A stretch of 64,000 bases of DNA, taken from Diphasiastrum complanatum. Lineage: Eukaryota > Streptophyta > Lycopodiopsida > Lycopodiales > Lycopodiaceae. The translations under genes were made by a program, and so were the position numbers. Below the pieces are notes generated by a model. That model did no database searches and was not told the origin of the DNA. It was given only the letters and a program-made list of their open reading frames with translations. The DNA is taken from NCBI GenBank assembly GCA_029204225.1, contig MU831829.1, positions 1-64,000 of the forward strand, written 5' to 3'. This document shows, one piece after another, positions 34,601 to 45,699 of the stretch (positions are counted from its first letter, which is position 1; each line of letters starts with the position of its first letter).

Positions 34601-35600
34601 ACCTTTGGCAACCACGATAAATGAGTCACGGTTGACTCAAATGGCCATGTCAAGCCCACCAAGGTATACAATGATTGGTCATCTACAACATATGACGAAC
34701 CAGATAGTGTCCCAATCCAACCAAAAGGAAACTATACACGAACCACAGACATAATTAATTGGGGTCATGCACTAGCTACCGTGGACTATGAGGATTCCAA
34801 TCGATGTCGTATCGAAACGGCTGCAGAAGATGTGGATATTCTTCCATCTTCTACGAACATTGACACACCCATCATTCCCCTCATGATGATAGACCCCATT
34901 CCTATAACTTGATGCCCAGGAGAACCTAGTGTCTCTACTACCCATGTTTCGAAAAAAGGTATTCTTTCCATGGATGATGTCGAAATGACGGATGATCATG
35001 TACTCCTCTATCTAGATGCTCAACGTTATCCGTCCAAAGTCATTCATAAGGAGATCAAGTCACCAGGACCGTTGGCTCATGTCCAACTAACATCCAAAGT
35101 ACCAAACACACAAGCATATAGGCCCAAAACCAAAGAGTATACTTGGGACGTGTATCCCGATGAAGTCTGGGATACAATCGATGATGATATGGTAAGTGAG
35201 GCCACAACACCACCCATTCAAAAACCACAAAAACCTCGGTTGCAAAAAAATACCATTATTGCTACAAAATTAACCGAGTGACAAAAAAAGATGCGTGCAA
35301 AGCTTAAACAACCAATCAAGCCCTTGTCAGAAAGGACAGACAACAAACACTCTGACAAAGCTTCCACGTCTGATAAAGAATCACCTCAAATGATTCCTAA
35401 AGTCCCAGAACATTTTGTGGACCCACCTTTCGATCTTTCATAGAAGTTCAAAGACTTTACACTGGATGACGTTGTTATCCAGTTACCGCAGCCACATCGG
35501 GAACCTACACCAAGTTTTAATTCCTTTGAAGGACCCGCTAAGACAATTCCACTAAACCTTAAAGATCTTGACGAGGACATAGATCGAATAGTTCATGTTG
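34600..35600 (+). pseudogene. Protease-RT linker of the gypsy polyprotein
   Basis: Poorly conserved, hydrophilic and broken by several stops. It includes the open stretch 34970-35281 (acidic, Thr/Pro/Lys-rich) and ends near the pre-RT block HVGAHLSSTQLSDLETLLCK at about 35597-35655. It is treated as polyprotein spacer. Confidence 0.55.
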
Positions 35601-37080
35601 GTGCACATTTGTCATCAACCCAATTGTCTGATCTAGAGACTTTATTATGCAAATACAGGGATGTATTTGCATAGAATTATACCGTGATGAAAGGAATCCC
35701 CCCTAAAATAGTAGTACATCGGACTCCTCTAGAAGACAATGCTAAGCCTGTTAGGGCTAAACCTTATCGCAGTAACCCAGTCTATTGTGAGAGGATCGAC
35801 GAAGATACTGGCTTCCTTTATGAAGTCCAACATACTGATTGGGTATCACCCATTGTGGTTGTACCCAAGGAAAACGGCAAGCTTCATATCTGTGTTGACC
35901 TCAAGAACCTTAATGCGGTTACGAAGAAAGACCATTTTCCCTTGCCCCTAACAACCCAAATATTAGAGGAAATGGTAGGAGCTGAAACTTTCAGCTTCTT
36001 GGATGGGTTCAACGGCTATTTCCTTGTTCAAATAGCCCCTGAAGATAAACATAAAATGGCTTTTGCCACAGAGAGCGGCGTTTACGCTTATAACGTTATG
36101 CCTTTTGGCTTTTGTAACGCTCCCCAACATTCCAACGGGTCATGCAACTGGCCTTTCAAGATCTGTTACATCGGGTTGTGGAGATTTATCTCGACGATCT
36201 AGGTGTACATTATTCCGCTGCTACGCACCTAGATGCCTTGGAGAAAATCTTCATTCGCTGTCGTAGGTTTGGCATCTCACTAAACCCTGATAAATGCCAA
36301 ATATGGGTCACCCATGGGGTTGTACTCGGGCATGTAATATCAAAGGACGGTATTTCTACCGACCCGTCAAAAATCAAGGTTATCGTGGATATGCCCCTAC
36401 CTGCAACAGTGAAGGAAGTATATGTCTTCCTCGGTCATACCAACTACTATCGCATCTTTATAATCGACTATGCTGGCAAGGCACGTCTCGTTTATTTAGT
36501 TGTGGTAGATCCTTGCTGGACCGAAGAACGAATTAAGGCCTTTGAGGAGTTGAAGACAACACTCACAACGGCTCTCATACTTCGTTCTCCAGATTACACG
36601 AAAGAATTCCATGTGCATACTGATGCAAGTAAGTATGCCATTGGGGGTCTTCTTGCACAACCAGGCGAGTATGGCAAAGACTTTCCCATACGTTTCTTAA
36701 GCAGGCAACTGGTGCCTACTGAAGTAAACTATACCACTACCGAGAGAGAAGCATTGGCAATGGTCTATGCGGTACAACAACTACGACATTATTTATTAGG
36801 CCAGACCTTTGCTTTCTACACAGACCATCAAGCACTCCTATATATCGTTAATAAGTCCTGTAAGATGGGACGAATAGCTCACTGACTACTAATTTTGGAG
36901 GAATTTAATTTTCGTATAGTCGTTCGGAAAGGGTCCCAACATTTCATGGCAGATCATATTTCCAGACTACCAAGTGCTAAAAAAGCAACTGCACCAGTCA
37001 ATGATGATCTTCCTGATGCATGTCTTTTTTAGATCGATGCCACACCCCTATGGGCTGAGGAGATCACTGAGTTCCTCACA
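35600..37080 (+). pseudogene. Gypsy reverse transcriptase and RNase H (degraded)
   Basis: Would copy element RNA into DNA and remove the RNA strand. From 35684 to about 36125 it has GIPPKIVVHRTPLED, SPIVVVPKENGK, FSFLDGFNGYFLVQIAPEDK and NVMPFGFCNAP. A small deletion near 36122 shifts the frame, and RT continues VMQLAFQDLL and EIYLDDLGV, where YLDD carries the catalytic Asp pair. RNase H follows: HTDASKYAIGGLL, TEREALAMVYA and YTDHQALL. A TGA at 36883-36885 interrupts, after which EEFNFRIVVRKGSQHFMADH and SRLPSA complete the domain. With one frameshift and several stops this copy is inactive, although both RT aspartates remain. Confidence 0.95.
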
Positions 37081-37179
37081 ACAGGTTGACTAAAAGAAGG
37101 CCTGAGTACAACGAAAAAAAGAAATTTTTTAATAAAAGCAGTGCCCTTTCAGTTAATTTCGAAAAAGGGGCATTGACGA

Positions 37180-38329
37180 CATTATTCGACGATGTGCCTA
37201 TGAATATGAGATACGACCGATAATATCCCAGGCTCATGAGGGCATCGGAGGTGGCCACTTTTCTGCTGAAGCCACAACGAAGATTATCCTTCGAGCAGGA
37301 TTGTGGTGGCCATCTTTGTTTAAAGACACGTTTGCTGTCATTAAAGCATGTGATGTCTATCAAAGAGCAAAGAAAAATACCAAAGCAGACTTCACACCAT
37401 TGACTCCCATTATAGAAGGTAAAGCCTTCCATAAGTGGGGGATTGACTTTGTTGGACCCATCAGTCCAGCAGCGAAATATACCCAAGCTCGATATATCCT
37501 CATAGCCACAGATTACGCCACTAAGTGGGTAGAGGCCCGAGCAACGAAGGATGCCAACGCAAAACCAGTTGTACGTTTTCTTTACGAAAACATTATTACC
37601 CATTTTGGCTGTCCCATTGAGCTTGTTAGTGATCACGACACGCATTTTTTTAATGCTGTCGTTGATAATCTCCTATGCCAGTACCTTGTCGTTCACAGAA
37701 AAAGTACACCGTACTATCCTAGGTGTAATGGCCAGGCTGAATCAACTAACAAGACGATCTGTAAAATTCTAACCAAGATAATTAAAACCAGTCGCTCTGA
37801 TTGGGAAACAAAACTTTTCTCAGCTATCTGGGCTTACCGCACCACCTTGAAGAAAGCCACTGTGTGGGTAACCCCTTTCCACTTAGTATACGGTCAAGAA
37901 GCGATAATGCCCGTAGAATTCTTAGTACCTTCGCTAAGAGTTACGGAGGCTTTTTCAACAGATCTCTGTGAAAAAGCTTCAATCAAACAACAAGTCAAAA
38001 CTAGGCTATTTACGTTAGCCCAGTTATGTGAGACAAGACTAATATCTTATCACGCACAACTAGTTAACAAACGATGCCAAAAAGCCTGGCATGACCATCA
38101 CCTGCGCAATAAAGATCTACATTTAGGTGACCAGGTACTTCTTTATACATCAAAGAAGCACCTCGACAAGTTGAAGTTCAGAAGTGAAGGGCCATACGTT
38201 AATAAGAAAATATTTTCTAATGGTGCAGTCCAGTTACAAACACTTGACGAGACACTCCTAGACACTGTCGTAAACAATGGTCATCTACGACGGTACTACG
38301 AAGAGTTGTTCTTTGTTGACCCAAATTAG
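37180..38329 (+). pseudogene. Gypsy integrase, mostly intact
   Basis: Integrase inserts element cDNA into the chromosome. The zinc-binding region reads HEGIGGGHFSAEATTK with KACDVYQRAKK near 37350, so the fourth ligand, normally Cys, is Tyr. The core keeps the acidic triad: Asp in WGIDFVGPIS (about 37445), Asp in ELVSDHDTHFF (about 37630) and Glu in CNGQAESTNK (about 37740). An uninterrupted frame runs from 37301 to 38329. The C-terminus (VLLYTSKKHLDKLKFRSEGPY, then VNNGHLRRYYEELF) is a GPY/F-type module without a chromodomain. The lost zinc ligand and stops just upstream suggest it is inactive. Confidence 0.95.
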
Positions 38330-38715
38330 GATCTTTTCCCTTGAACAAAAAAAAAAAAAGAATTTTTAATATTATTTTATTCCTTTCCTTGTACATCTCG
38401 CCTATTGTTCACCTCGTTCCTTGTTTATACTTCATATCATTACTTATGTACATTCTATGCATTTTTTTTTTCTTTTTTTCTTCTATTCATACTCATGGGT
38501 CATGGGTGTTCTAGATCGACAACTGATAGGCTACACCTTAGGAAATCATTCTCACACTTCGGACACCTCATCTCTATCTCACTAGTATCTCAGGGTAACC
38601 AACATTCTTGGAGATACACCTCTTTTATAAGAACTTCTACTCTGAGCAACAGTCCTATTTTCCTTGGAGTTCTTCACTTACATCAAACAGATCCATTTAT
38701 GCATCATAAATTTTT

Positions 38716-39050
38716 TTTCAAATCTCAACCGAAGCGGTCTCGACCGAAGCAGTTCCTTCAAATCTCAACCGAAGTGCCTCTGTTGGATCTCGACCGAAGC
38801 AGTTCCTTCAGATCTCGACCGAAGCGGTTTCGTCAGATCTCGACCGAAGCCTTCTTTCAGATCTCAACCAAAGCAATTCCTTCAGATCTCGACCGAAGCA
38901 GTCCTTTCAGATCTCGACCGGAGCATTCCTTCAAATCTCAACCGAAGCAGTTCTTTCAGATCTCAACCAAAGCCTTCCTTTGAATCTCGACCGGAGCATT
39001 TCTGTGAGATCTCAACTGGAGCAGTCATTTTGAATCTCGACCTGAGGACA
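38716..39050 (+). repeat. 25-bp minisatellite, block 2 (after integrase)
   Basis: About thirteen units on the theme ATCTCGACCGAAGCAGTTCC with 25-bp spacing. It is clearly the same family as block 1 in the leader. Open frames over it are repeat artefacts. Confidence 0.92.
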
Positions 39051-39059
39051 TACATTCGA

Positions 39060-39675
39060 ATTTTATGAACCAGCACGTCCCACCTCTCTTGCAACCAGAC
39101 AACGGCGGCAATTAATTCCCTCTCATCGAAGCCATTCACACCTCAGCGAAGTGCAAAGCTAAAGCATTTTCTGACGATGATCTGCGGTGATCTTCCTGCT
39201 CTTAACACCGATCCTGTGCTCGACTATTCAATCCGTCCATCATCATCTTCACACCATCTCACCATCGTTATCACTCCCTTATGAGCGCCATCACCGAAAC
39301 CTTCAACACAAACGTCGCCGACAGAATATCTTATATCTCAAGTTTCGCATGCTGAGGGGTAGTGTCACACGAGCACTTATCACGCTCCTGTCACACTGCT
39401 GAACATCCTATAATCACAATCACAAACCATACATCTTCAACCTGCTTCATCCCTGAAAGATACACATCCATAACATTAAAATCCTTGTCGAACACCTCCA
39501 CTTCCTCCTATTCCACTTGCCATCTCCTTAACTCAACCTCACTCTGTTCATCCACCTTTACTTCATCACCCACACCGCTCTACCCAGCACAACCATCTTC
39601 CACATAACTCCCTTTCCAAACCCGTTCACACATCCCTTCCCCCACACTTTCCGAACCATTCTACACTGCCACTTC
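39060..39675 (+). other. C-rich spacer in the gypsy 3' region
   Basis: Between minisatellite blocks 2 and 3. It is rich in CA and CT on the plus strand (many CATC and CACC), with only short Ser/Thr/His-rich frames. No gene is recognised. Confidence 0.4.
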
Positions 39676-39920
39676 CCATCTCAACCGGAGCCCCCTCCTT
39701 TCAGATCTCAACCGACCTTTCCCATCTCAACCAAAGCCACTCCATCAGATTTCAACCAGAGCCCAACCTTTCCCATCTCGACCGAAGTCCTCCTTTCAGA
39801 TCTCAACCGGAGCCCAACCTTTTCCATCTCAACCGAAGCCACTCCATCAGATTTCAACCGGAGCCCAACCCTTCACATCTCAACCGATGCCTTTCCACTG
39901 TCTCAGCTCTCAACCGAAGT
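39676..39920 (+). repeat. 25-bp minisatellite, block 3 (before accessory frame)
   Basis: About nine units of the same TCTCAACCGGAGCC theme, with alternate units resembling each other (CACTCCATCAGATTTC recurs about 77 bp apart). It ends 38 bp before the accessory start codon. Confidence 0.9.
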
Positions 39921-39958
39921 AGTTTTTTTTGAACCCTCCTTCTTCCATTTTTCCAGCC

Positions 39959-42792
39959 ATGTCGTCCAACCCCAGTTCCAGTTTAGATGATCCCAAAGCA
40001 AGCAAGCTTGACATCCAGCTGTGCAAGCTTGACCTTACAAAGATGCAGGCCTGGTACCAGCAGGCGGAGTCCTTCTTCAAGATAATCGAATTTCAGATCC
40101 CTGTCTTGACAGGTTATCAAAGCCCCTATCTGGTACACATGGCATATGCCAATTATCATACCATGACAAGGTCATGTCAGATCATAGTTTCCCCTATCAG
40201 GAATTATGTCTATAATGTATTCTTTGTGGTAGCTAACTTGCAACCTTATGGTTTCCCACGAGGGCCAAACACTGTCACAAAGACACTCCAGAAGATAGAG
40301 CAAACGACATATTTCAAATATATTGATCCCTCTGTCACCAAGTGGAAGAACAAGGATGGGTACAATCTGGAAGCAATCAAGGACAAACAACTTCAAGCAG
40401 CATGTGCATATCTCACCAGATGCACACAGAAGCCTCGAATGAAAGTGCTGAGGGTACCCATGTCCCTGTTTTACATGATGGCAGATTCACGACTGCATGC
40501 CCAGAACCTCTATGATTGGGCACAGTTTGCTTCGAATTGTCTTCATGAGTGCAGTAAGCACAAGCAGCCTATCACGATATTAGGATATCTGATGACAAAT
40601 ATCACTCTGCATCAAGTACAAAATGGGCCAAAGCTCCAACAACAATTGTAGCATGCGGACAAGGCATGGGATATTCCCATTGAACACAAGAAGCCCAAGT
40701 GTGCAAGGACAATTTCACCATCGGGATCCCAGGCCAAACGAGTCAATACTAGTAACCTCCCTCTGGTACACAAGCCAAGAAGCCCACCCCAGAATCCACA
40801 AGCAGCTGTAACCTCCGGAGCTCAACATGCAGATACCTCAAGGGCTCAGTTGCCAGGTACACGGCAACAACGAAGACAAGAGAAGCTTCAAGTTGGGAGC
40901 ACATCACCAAAGGGATCAGTTTCACATGGTTCCATGTCAGATGGTGGCAGCTCGTCCACAACATCACAACAACACTCGTCACCTTCACATGTCATCGACG
41001 AGGTGATGGAGCAACTACATCCACACTGGCAGCTGACACGACAGTACCTCAAGTCCCAAGTCGGCCAGATGAGCCCACACTGATTACAACGCCAACGCCA
41101 CCAACATCACCACTGGCACATGTTTTGGGGGGGGGGAGGAGTGGGGATATCCAGTCCCCAAGACACAGGAGCAGCCCAATAGTCACAAGATCAACAATCA
41201 CAGGCCCAACAAGTCCACATATTGGACACATCTCAATATTTTGATGCTGCGGACCTGACGGAGATCCGGATGGAGAAATACATAAGGCTGATCCAAGAGC
41301 GAGAGGCCAATAAAAAGAATTTTGAAAACATTGTGGCGAAACAACAGAAGATCATCCTAAGTCCCAGAAGCAGCTTGAAGAAACAACGAAGGCCCTACAG
41401 CAAGTCTTCGACAAGGTGAGCCAATTATGGGACACGACATGCAAGGCCCAAGCAGGTGCTCACGTAACGAAGCCACGGGATGATGATGGGAATGATGGAA
41501 TAGGGAATCAGGATGGGCAAACCCACCGATCAGACGGTAGCTCAGGATCGGGTGGCCAGAGAGCCGGTGCTGCTTCCATGAGCTTTCCCCGACCCCCTCC
41601 CACCTTTAACCCTTCCTCCTACTCGACATTTAATTTCTCTGAAACATTCATTCCAACTTACCCAATTCTTCCATCTCCCCTTTCTTCATCACCTCCTAGT
41701 CAAATAATGGGCCCATCAAAAGGTCCAACTGACACCCACAAAGCCCGACGGGACAAGTTTCTCCAACAACTCCACTCCCTCGGTGCTGTGTATAACTTAT
41801 TATTTCCGCCTCCTCCTAAACCGTTCACCCCCGCACCTCTCTCCCCAGATCACTCCATCCCCAACCTTCCAGAAACCAATACAGACATTGGAGCCGATGA
41901 TGACTTCCTGGTTGACCAACCGGAAACAAGAAGATTCTCACCCAGGCCAGACACGGGTGCAGATGAGCCGTTGACAAGTGATCAAACAAAAGAGAAAGAC
42001 ACGGGCACCAAGGCCCTTGATGATTATCTGGCAAGGCCGCCCTAGCCGCGTAGGACAACTTCCCCTATCCGGCCTAGAAGTAAACTGGCTGATACAAGGG
42101 AATCAGAGCGATTTGAAAGAAAATACCCTCCCAATATGAGGGGCGACAAAGAAGACATCGATCAAAGCCAATACTCTACTAGGGCCGAGGTCATTGTCGC
42201 ACTACAACCGCAGCCAGAATGGCGGAACAAAGTCCTGAAGGATAGCAGGCGACTCCAGGAATATTTGAGGGCACCGGCATGGAAGCGAGTGGATACTTTT
42301 TACATGCCGCTCAAATGCAGAAACCCATGGCCAGTGGAAAAGCCTCAAGTGGAGTTAGTAAACTGGCTAGTCATTTCGGGAATTACAGAGAGAACCTCCC
42401 TGGATGATCCGAGGCTACAGTTATTAGACTTCAGACACAAATACAAGTCAAGTGCCGATTTCTGTGTGCAATAAAGTGCCAAGTATTGCAGATCCATGGC
42501 CTTCGTGATGCAGCAAGAGTGTTTTCGGGATCGAGGTTTGGATCCCATTAGGATCAATCTAAACACAGCCCTCCAGTCGGAAGAAGACCATGAGATGATG
42601 GCCAGGCTATACTACAGAGCGGCCTTCATGTCGTCATGCTATGTGACCATGGTGGAAGACTGGCAGGAAATGGGCTTCGTAGAAAAAATAAGAGAATATC
42701 TGGGGCCCCTTAATTCCGAAAGTAAGCTCCGCTTCCAAGTTTTTGAAGCCTTGGGCCGAAAGATGAGCGAGCGAAAGCAGACGGCGCGATGA
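39959..42792 (+). pseudogene. Accessory coding region downstream of gypsy pol, function unknown
   Basis: Sense-strand coding sequence of about 2.8 kb between integrase and the 3' LTR, the place where env-like genes sit in some plant elements. The ATG at 39959 starts MSSNPSSSLDD. A 230-residue, apparently globular region follows (LDIQLCKLDLTKMQAW, PRGPNTVTKTLQKIE, LFYMMADSRLHAQNLYDWAQ) to TAG 40649. The same frame runs on as a basic Ser/Gln-rich linker to TGA 41081, then TAG 41180, then a coiled-coil-like stretch (MEKYIRLIQEREANKK). Near 41355 the frame shifts and continues KQLEETTKALQQVFDK, then Asp/Gly- and Pro-rich linkers, TAG 42043, and a second folded-looking region (EWRNKVLKDSRRLQEYL, ELVNWLVISGI) with TAA 42472, ending at 42792. 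I see no signal peptide or membrane span, so it does not look like an envelope. A distant relation to plant retroelement ORF1 or mobile-domain proteins is possible but unproven. Confidence 0.75.
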
Positions 42793-42979
42793 TGAGGCGA
42801 ACAAGATTCACAAGAAGTGCTCAAGAGGGCTGGTATGTAGCGGCCAATTGAGGGACTTCCAATTTTGGCGAATAAATTTAGTGGATAATAAGCACCTGGT
42901 TTTACGGAAACGAACGAAAATCCACGCTTGTACAAGTGCCAAGCGGAAGACATCACCGGTGTTGCAGTGGGTCCTGCAA

Positions 42980-42997
42980 CAGATTAGGGGTGGATAA
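42980..42997 (+). other. Polypurine tract region
   Basis: AGATTAGGGGTGGATAA directly precedes the 3' LTR, the expected place for plus-strand priming. The purine run is short and interrupted. Confidence 0.5.
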
Positions 42998-44098
42998 TGT
43001 TAGCCGATTCTCTAGTGCCGAGCCAAGCTGAAGACATAGGTTATCTCTCACCCATGACCGAGAAGGTCTCAGAAGGAAGAGAGCAGAAGAAGCTGAGAGC
43101 CGAGCATGAGAGCCGAGGAAATACTAGCTAGGAAGATAGTGCTTAACTATGTGAGCCTACATGGTGTATCCCAAAGAAGGAATGACCATGTAGGAGCTAG
43201 TAACATTTTCTTGAATAGTTGTAATAAATGTAGACTCCCCTTAAATTAGTAAGAGTGAGCCACCTTTTGATGGTGACCTCTAGTGGAAGGGCAAATTCCA
43301 CATGTAATTTCTAATCTAGTGGAATTGCCACATGGGCTCCACATGGGCAGCCTTCTTGCTTATTTAAGGGCCCCCCTCTCTTGTGAGGGAACTTTTAATT
43401 GTATTTTCAAGTTCTCTTGAGCTAATAAAGAGGATCCTCCATGAGTTCTTGAAGATCACTAAGCTCCTTGTTCATGGCAATGATCTTGAGTGATTTTTTC
43501 TATGAGCATGCTTGATTCCTTGCTTGTGAATTAACTAGATTCTTGTTTCTTGTTCTTGCTTAATTGTGGATTAGCTTCAATTCTTGCTTGTGGAATCTTG
43601 TAGAAATCAGCATTCAAGTAAACTATAGAGGCTAGAAATGTGGTGTAAATCTTGCATAGTCTTGACATTCTAGTTCTTGATGTTCTTGGATAATTTAGGC
43701 ATCAAGTAATGTGTGTTTCTTGATTCCTAGATTGTAAAATGCTGTTAGAAATCTTATTTCTTGTTCTTGAATCTGGTTTTGGTTTCAGTAGCTATTCTAG
43801 TTCTTGATTGTTCTTTGATTCAATAGTTAGTAGTAGGATTGCTCTCTGTGCTGAATGTTGATCTGCTTGAGCTGTAGATGGTTGCATGGCTAGTGTATGC
43901 ATGTCACTGCGTATCGGATTTGAGTTACCCACTGACAAGCTGAGATATACGTACTGCATTCTTGAATATTGCTTATGCTCTGTAAACATTCTAATAAAAA
44001 GAATAATCACAAAGAACCATAATGACAGAGGTAATGCAAGAGAGATAAGCAACAAAAAGAAAAAAAACATGTTCACAGATTGAGTGAATATGTGAATA
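42998..44098 (+). repeat. 3' LTR of the gypsy element
   Basis: Pairs with 30151-31240. It starts TGTTAGCCGATTC and ends ...TGTGAATA, where the 5' LTR has TGTGAACA, so the terminal CA has mutated. It carries an 11-bp duplication (CTCCACATGGG) near 43336 absent from the 5' LTR. Confidence 0.95.
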
Positions 44099-44103
44099 GC
44101 CTG
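44099..44103. other. Target site duplication, right copy
   Basis: GCCTG, identical to 30146-30150. Confidence 0.9.
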
Positions 44104-44283
44104 TGAGAATTTACATGTAAATATGCAGACTGCGCAATCACGAACGTTGTATAGCTATTAATGTCCGTTGACATTGTAGAGTTATTAATATTCGTTGACG
44201 ATGAAAAGATATGAGTAAAATTGCAGCATGAATGGAGGCAGATTAAAATGGGATTTAGGAGAGTAGAGGAGATAAATCCAACA
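44104..44283 (-). repeat. Proximal part of the copia 3' LTR
   Basis: On the minus strand it starts TGTTGGATTTATC at 44283, immediately after the polypurine tract AAGGGGGG (44284-44291). It continues across the gypsy insertion into 29165-30150. Confidence 0.7.
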
Positions 44284-44291
44284 CCCCCCTT

Positions 44292-45003
44292 AATCTGGAT
44301 CCGTGAATGCCTTGATCTTCAGACTAAGCAATACACAAAATTTGTTGTGTGCATTAACACTTAATGCTTTCATGAATATATCTGCAACCATGTCCGTCAA
44401 GCTTACTCCTTGTTGAGAATCTTGGTCTTGATGTAGTGATATCTAAGTTCAATGTGCTTACTCCTAAGTAAAATCTAGGGTTGGCTGATAAGATAATAGC
44501 ACTTTGATTATCACAAAATAAAATTGTAGGGCTGTACTGATGCAGATTAACGTCTGACAGTAAATTTCTCAACCAAAATGTTTCCTTAATAGATTGAGAG
44601 ACAACAATGCTTATATAGAAGAAAGTGCGATAGAGTTTGCTTATGACTGTTCCATGAGATAGGACCGCCATTGAAGAAGAATGTAAATCCAGATGTGGAC
44701 TTACGATTGTCTACATCTCCTCCCCAGCCTGAATACCCACTAAGCTGATGAAGATTGTCGTTGCTGACATCTCCATAGCAAATGCACTGGTCCATGGTAG
44801 CTCGAATATACCTCATGACTCTTATGAGAGCCTTCTAATGGGCCAGGATTAGCCATATATTGGCTGAGTGAGCTTATTGTAAAAGAGAAAACTGGTCCTG
44901 TACAGACCATTGCATACATGAGAGATCCAAGTATCGATCGATAAGGATACTCTCTCATCTACTCCTCTTCCTGCTTGGTCTAGGGACATTGGTCCTTTGA
45001 CAA
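44292..45003 (-). pseudogene. Copia RT C-terminus and RNase H
   Basis: Minus-strand fragment in shifting frames. It has KGPMSLDQAGRG, YRSILGSLMYAMVCTGP and SSLSQYMANPG, then GWGGDVDNRKSTSGFTF, GGPISWNSHKQT, KETFWLRNLLSDVN and LFCDNQSAIILSANPR. This is the normal copia order and leads into the polypurine tract and LTR, so it belongs to the element split by the gypsy insertion. At least three frameshifts make it dead. It is cut off near 45003 by gypsy gag sequence on the other strand. Confidence 0.9.
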
Positions 45004-45690
45004 ATGCAGGCCTGGATCCATTGGTGAGTGAGCTAATTTACAATTCATTAGATTGTAGGTTAGCCAACCAGAAGAAGCATGTAGTTCCACCTCCCGTAAA
45101 ATTGTTTAAGGGAGAGAAGAAAGATAGGAACTTGCAAGTGGTAAGTTCATGGCTTAATATTTGGAACAAATACTTTGGCATGAACCAAACCCCTGAATGT
45201 GAAAAGTTATCCACTGTTACTATGTTCCTTGATGGAAGAGCCTTAGTATGGTGGGATGACCTAGTTGCAAAAGGCAATCAACCTTGTACATGGGAAGATT
45301 TTTGCATAGTATTTAGGGAATACTTTCTACCAATGTTAGATGACTATGAACACGTTCAAAAGTTGAGTCATATAACAATGAATAAAAGTTTGGAACAGTT
45401 TATTCAGGATTTTCATGAGTACTTGAATCCACTTTATAGTGACATTCCACCCAGAGTACAAATGTTAATGTTTATTGATGGGTTACCGAAAGATTATCAA
45501 GGGGATGTTCGTAGGGACCATCCAAAGACCCTTGAGGATGCTATTAGGGCTGCAAAGTTTTTTGATGACACACCTAAGCCACCTAGGGGTCAACAACCTA
45601 ATGAGTAGAAGAAAGTTTTTCAATCTAAGAGGAAGGATCATTAGAGAAAAGATAGGCCCAAAGAGGGCCCTATAAGAAATGCCATGTAGG
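44997..45690 (+). pseudogene. Ty3/gypsy gag fragment
   Basis: Open from at least 44997 to 45608 with no ATG at the left end, so the 5' part is missing. It contains the retrotransposon gag block: FKGEKKDRNLQVVSSWL, ALVWWDDLVAKGNQPCTWED, FREYFLPMLDDYEHVQKL and LEQFIQDFHEYL. A stop at 45606 is followed by a basic KKVFQSKRKDH-type tail with further stops, where a zinc knuckle would be expected but is absent. It differs in sequence from the gag at 32132 and so comes from another family. Confidence 0.88.
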
Positions 45691-45699
45691 AGAGAGAAA

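Larger units (their letters stand above)
30151..44098 (+). mobile_element. Complete Ty3/gypsy LTR retrotransposon with 3' accessory coding region
   Basis: Full element of 13,948 bp: LTR 30151-31240, primer site 31243, gag, protease, RT-RNase H, integrase, a long accessory coding region, and LTR 42998-44098. It is flanked by GCCTG on both sides. Domain order RT-RH-IN is that of Ty3/gypsy. No chromodomain follows integrase, and the primer site starts like the tRNA-Asp type, so it falls near the Athila/Tat branch. Only about 300 bp separate RNase H from integrase, so the extra RNase H known in Tat elements is not visible. The LTRs differ at roughly 13 places in the first 270 bp. All genes carry stops or frameshifts, so the copy is no longer autonomous. 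Confidence 0.95.

Noticed and set aside
36886..37180. Possible extra (archaeal-type) RNase H as in Tat/Ogre elements
   Set aside because: Only about 300 bp separate RNase H and integrase, and the sequence reads as the normal tether (FNFRIVVRKGSQHFMADH).
38405..39068. Two overlapping frames after integrase with Ser/Arg/Lys repeats
   Set aside because: Minisatellite block 2 read in different frames. There is no conserved start or domain.
31376..39920. Regularly spaced repeats resembling a CRISPR array
   Set aside because: The units are contiguous with no unique spacers, and the host is a plant. It is a minisatellite.
39959..42792. Reading the accessory gypsy region as an env gene
   Set aside because: The position fits, but no signal peptide, membrane helix or cleavage-like site is visible. 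Left as unknown.
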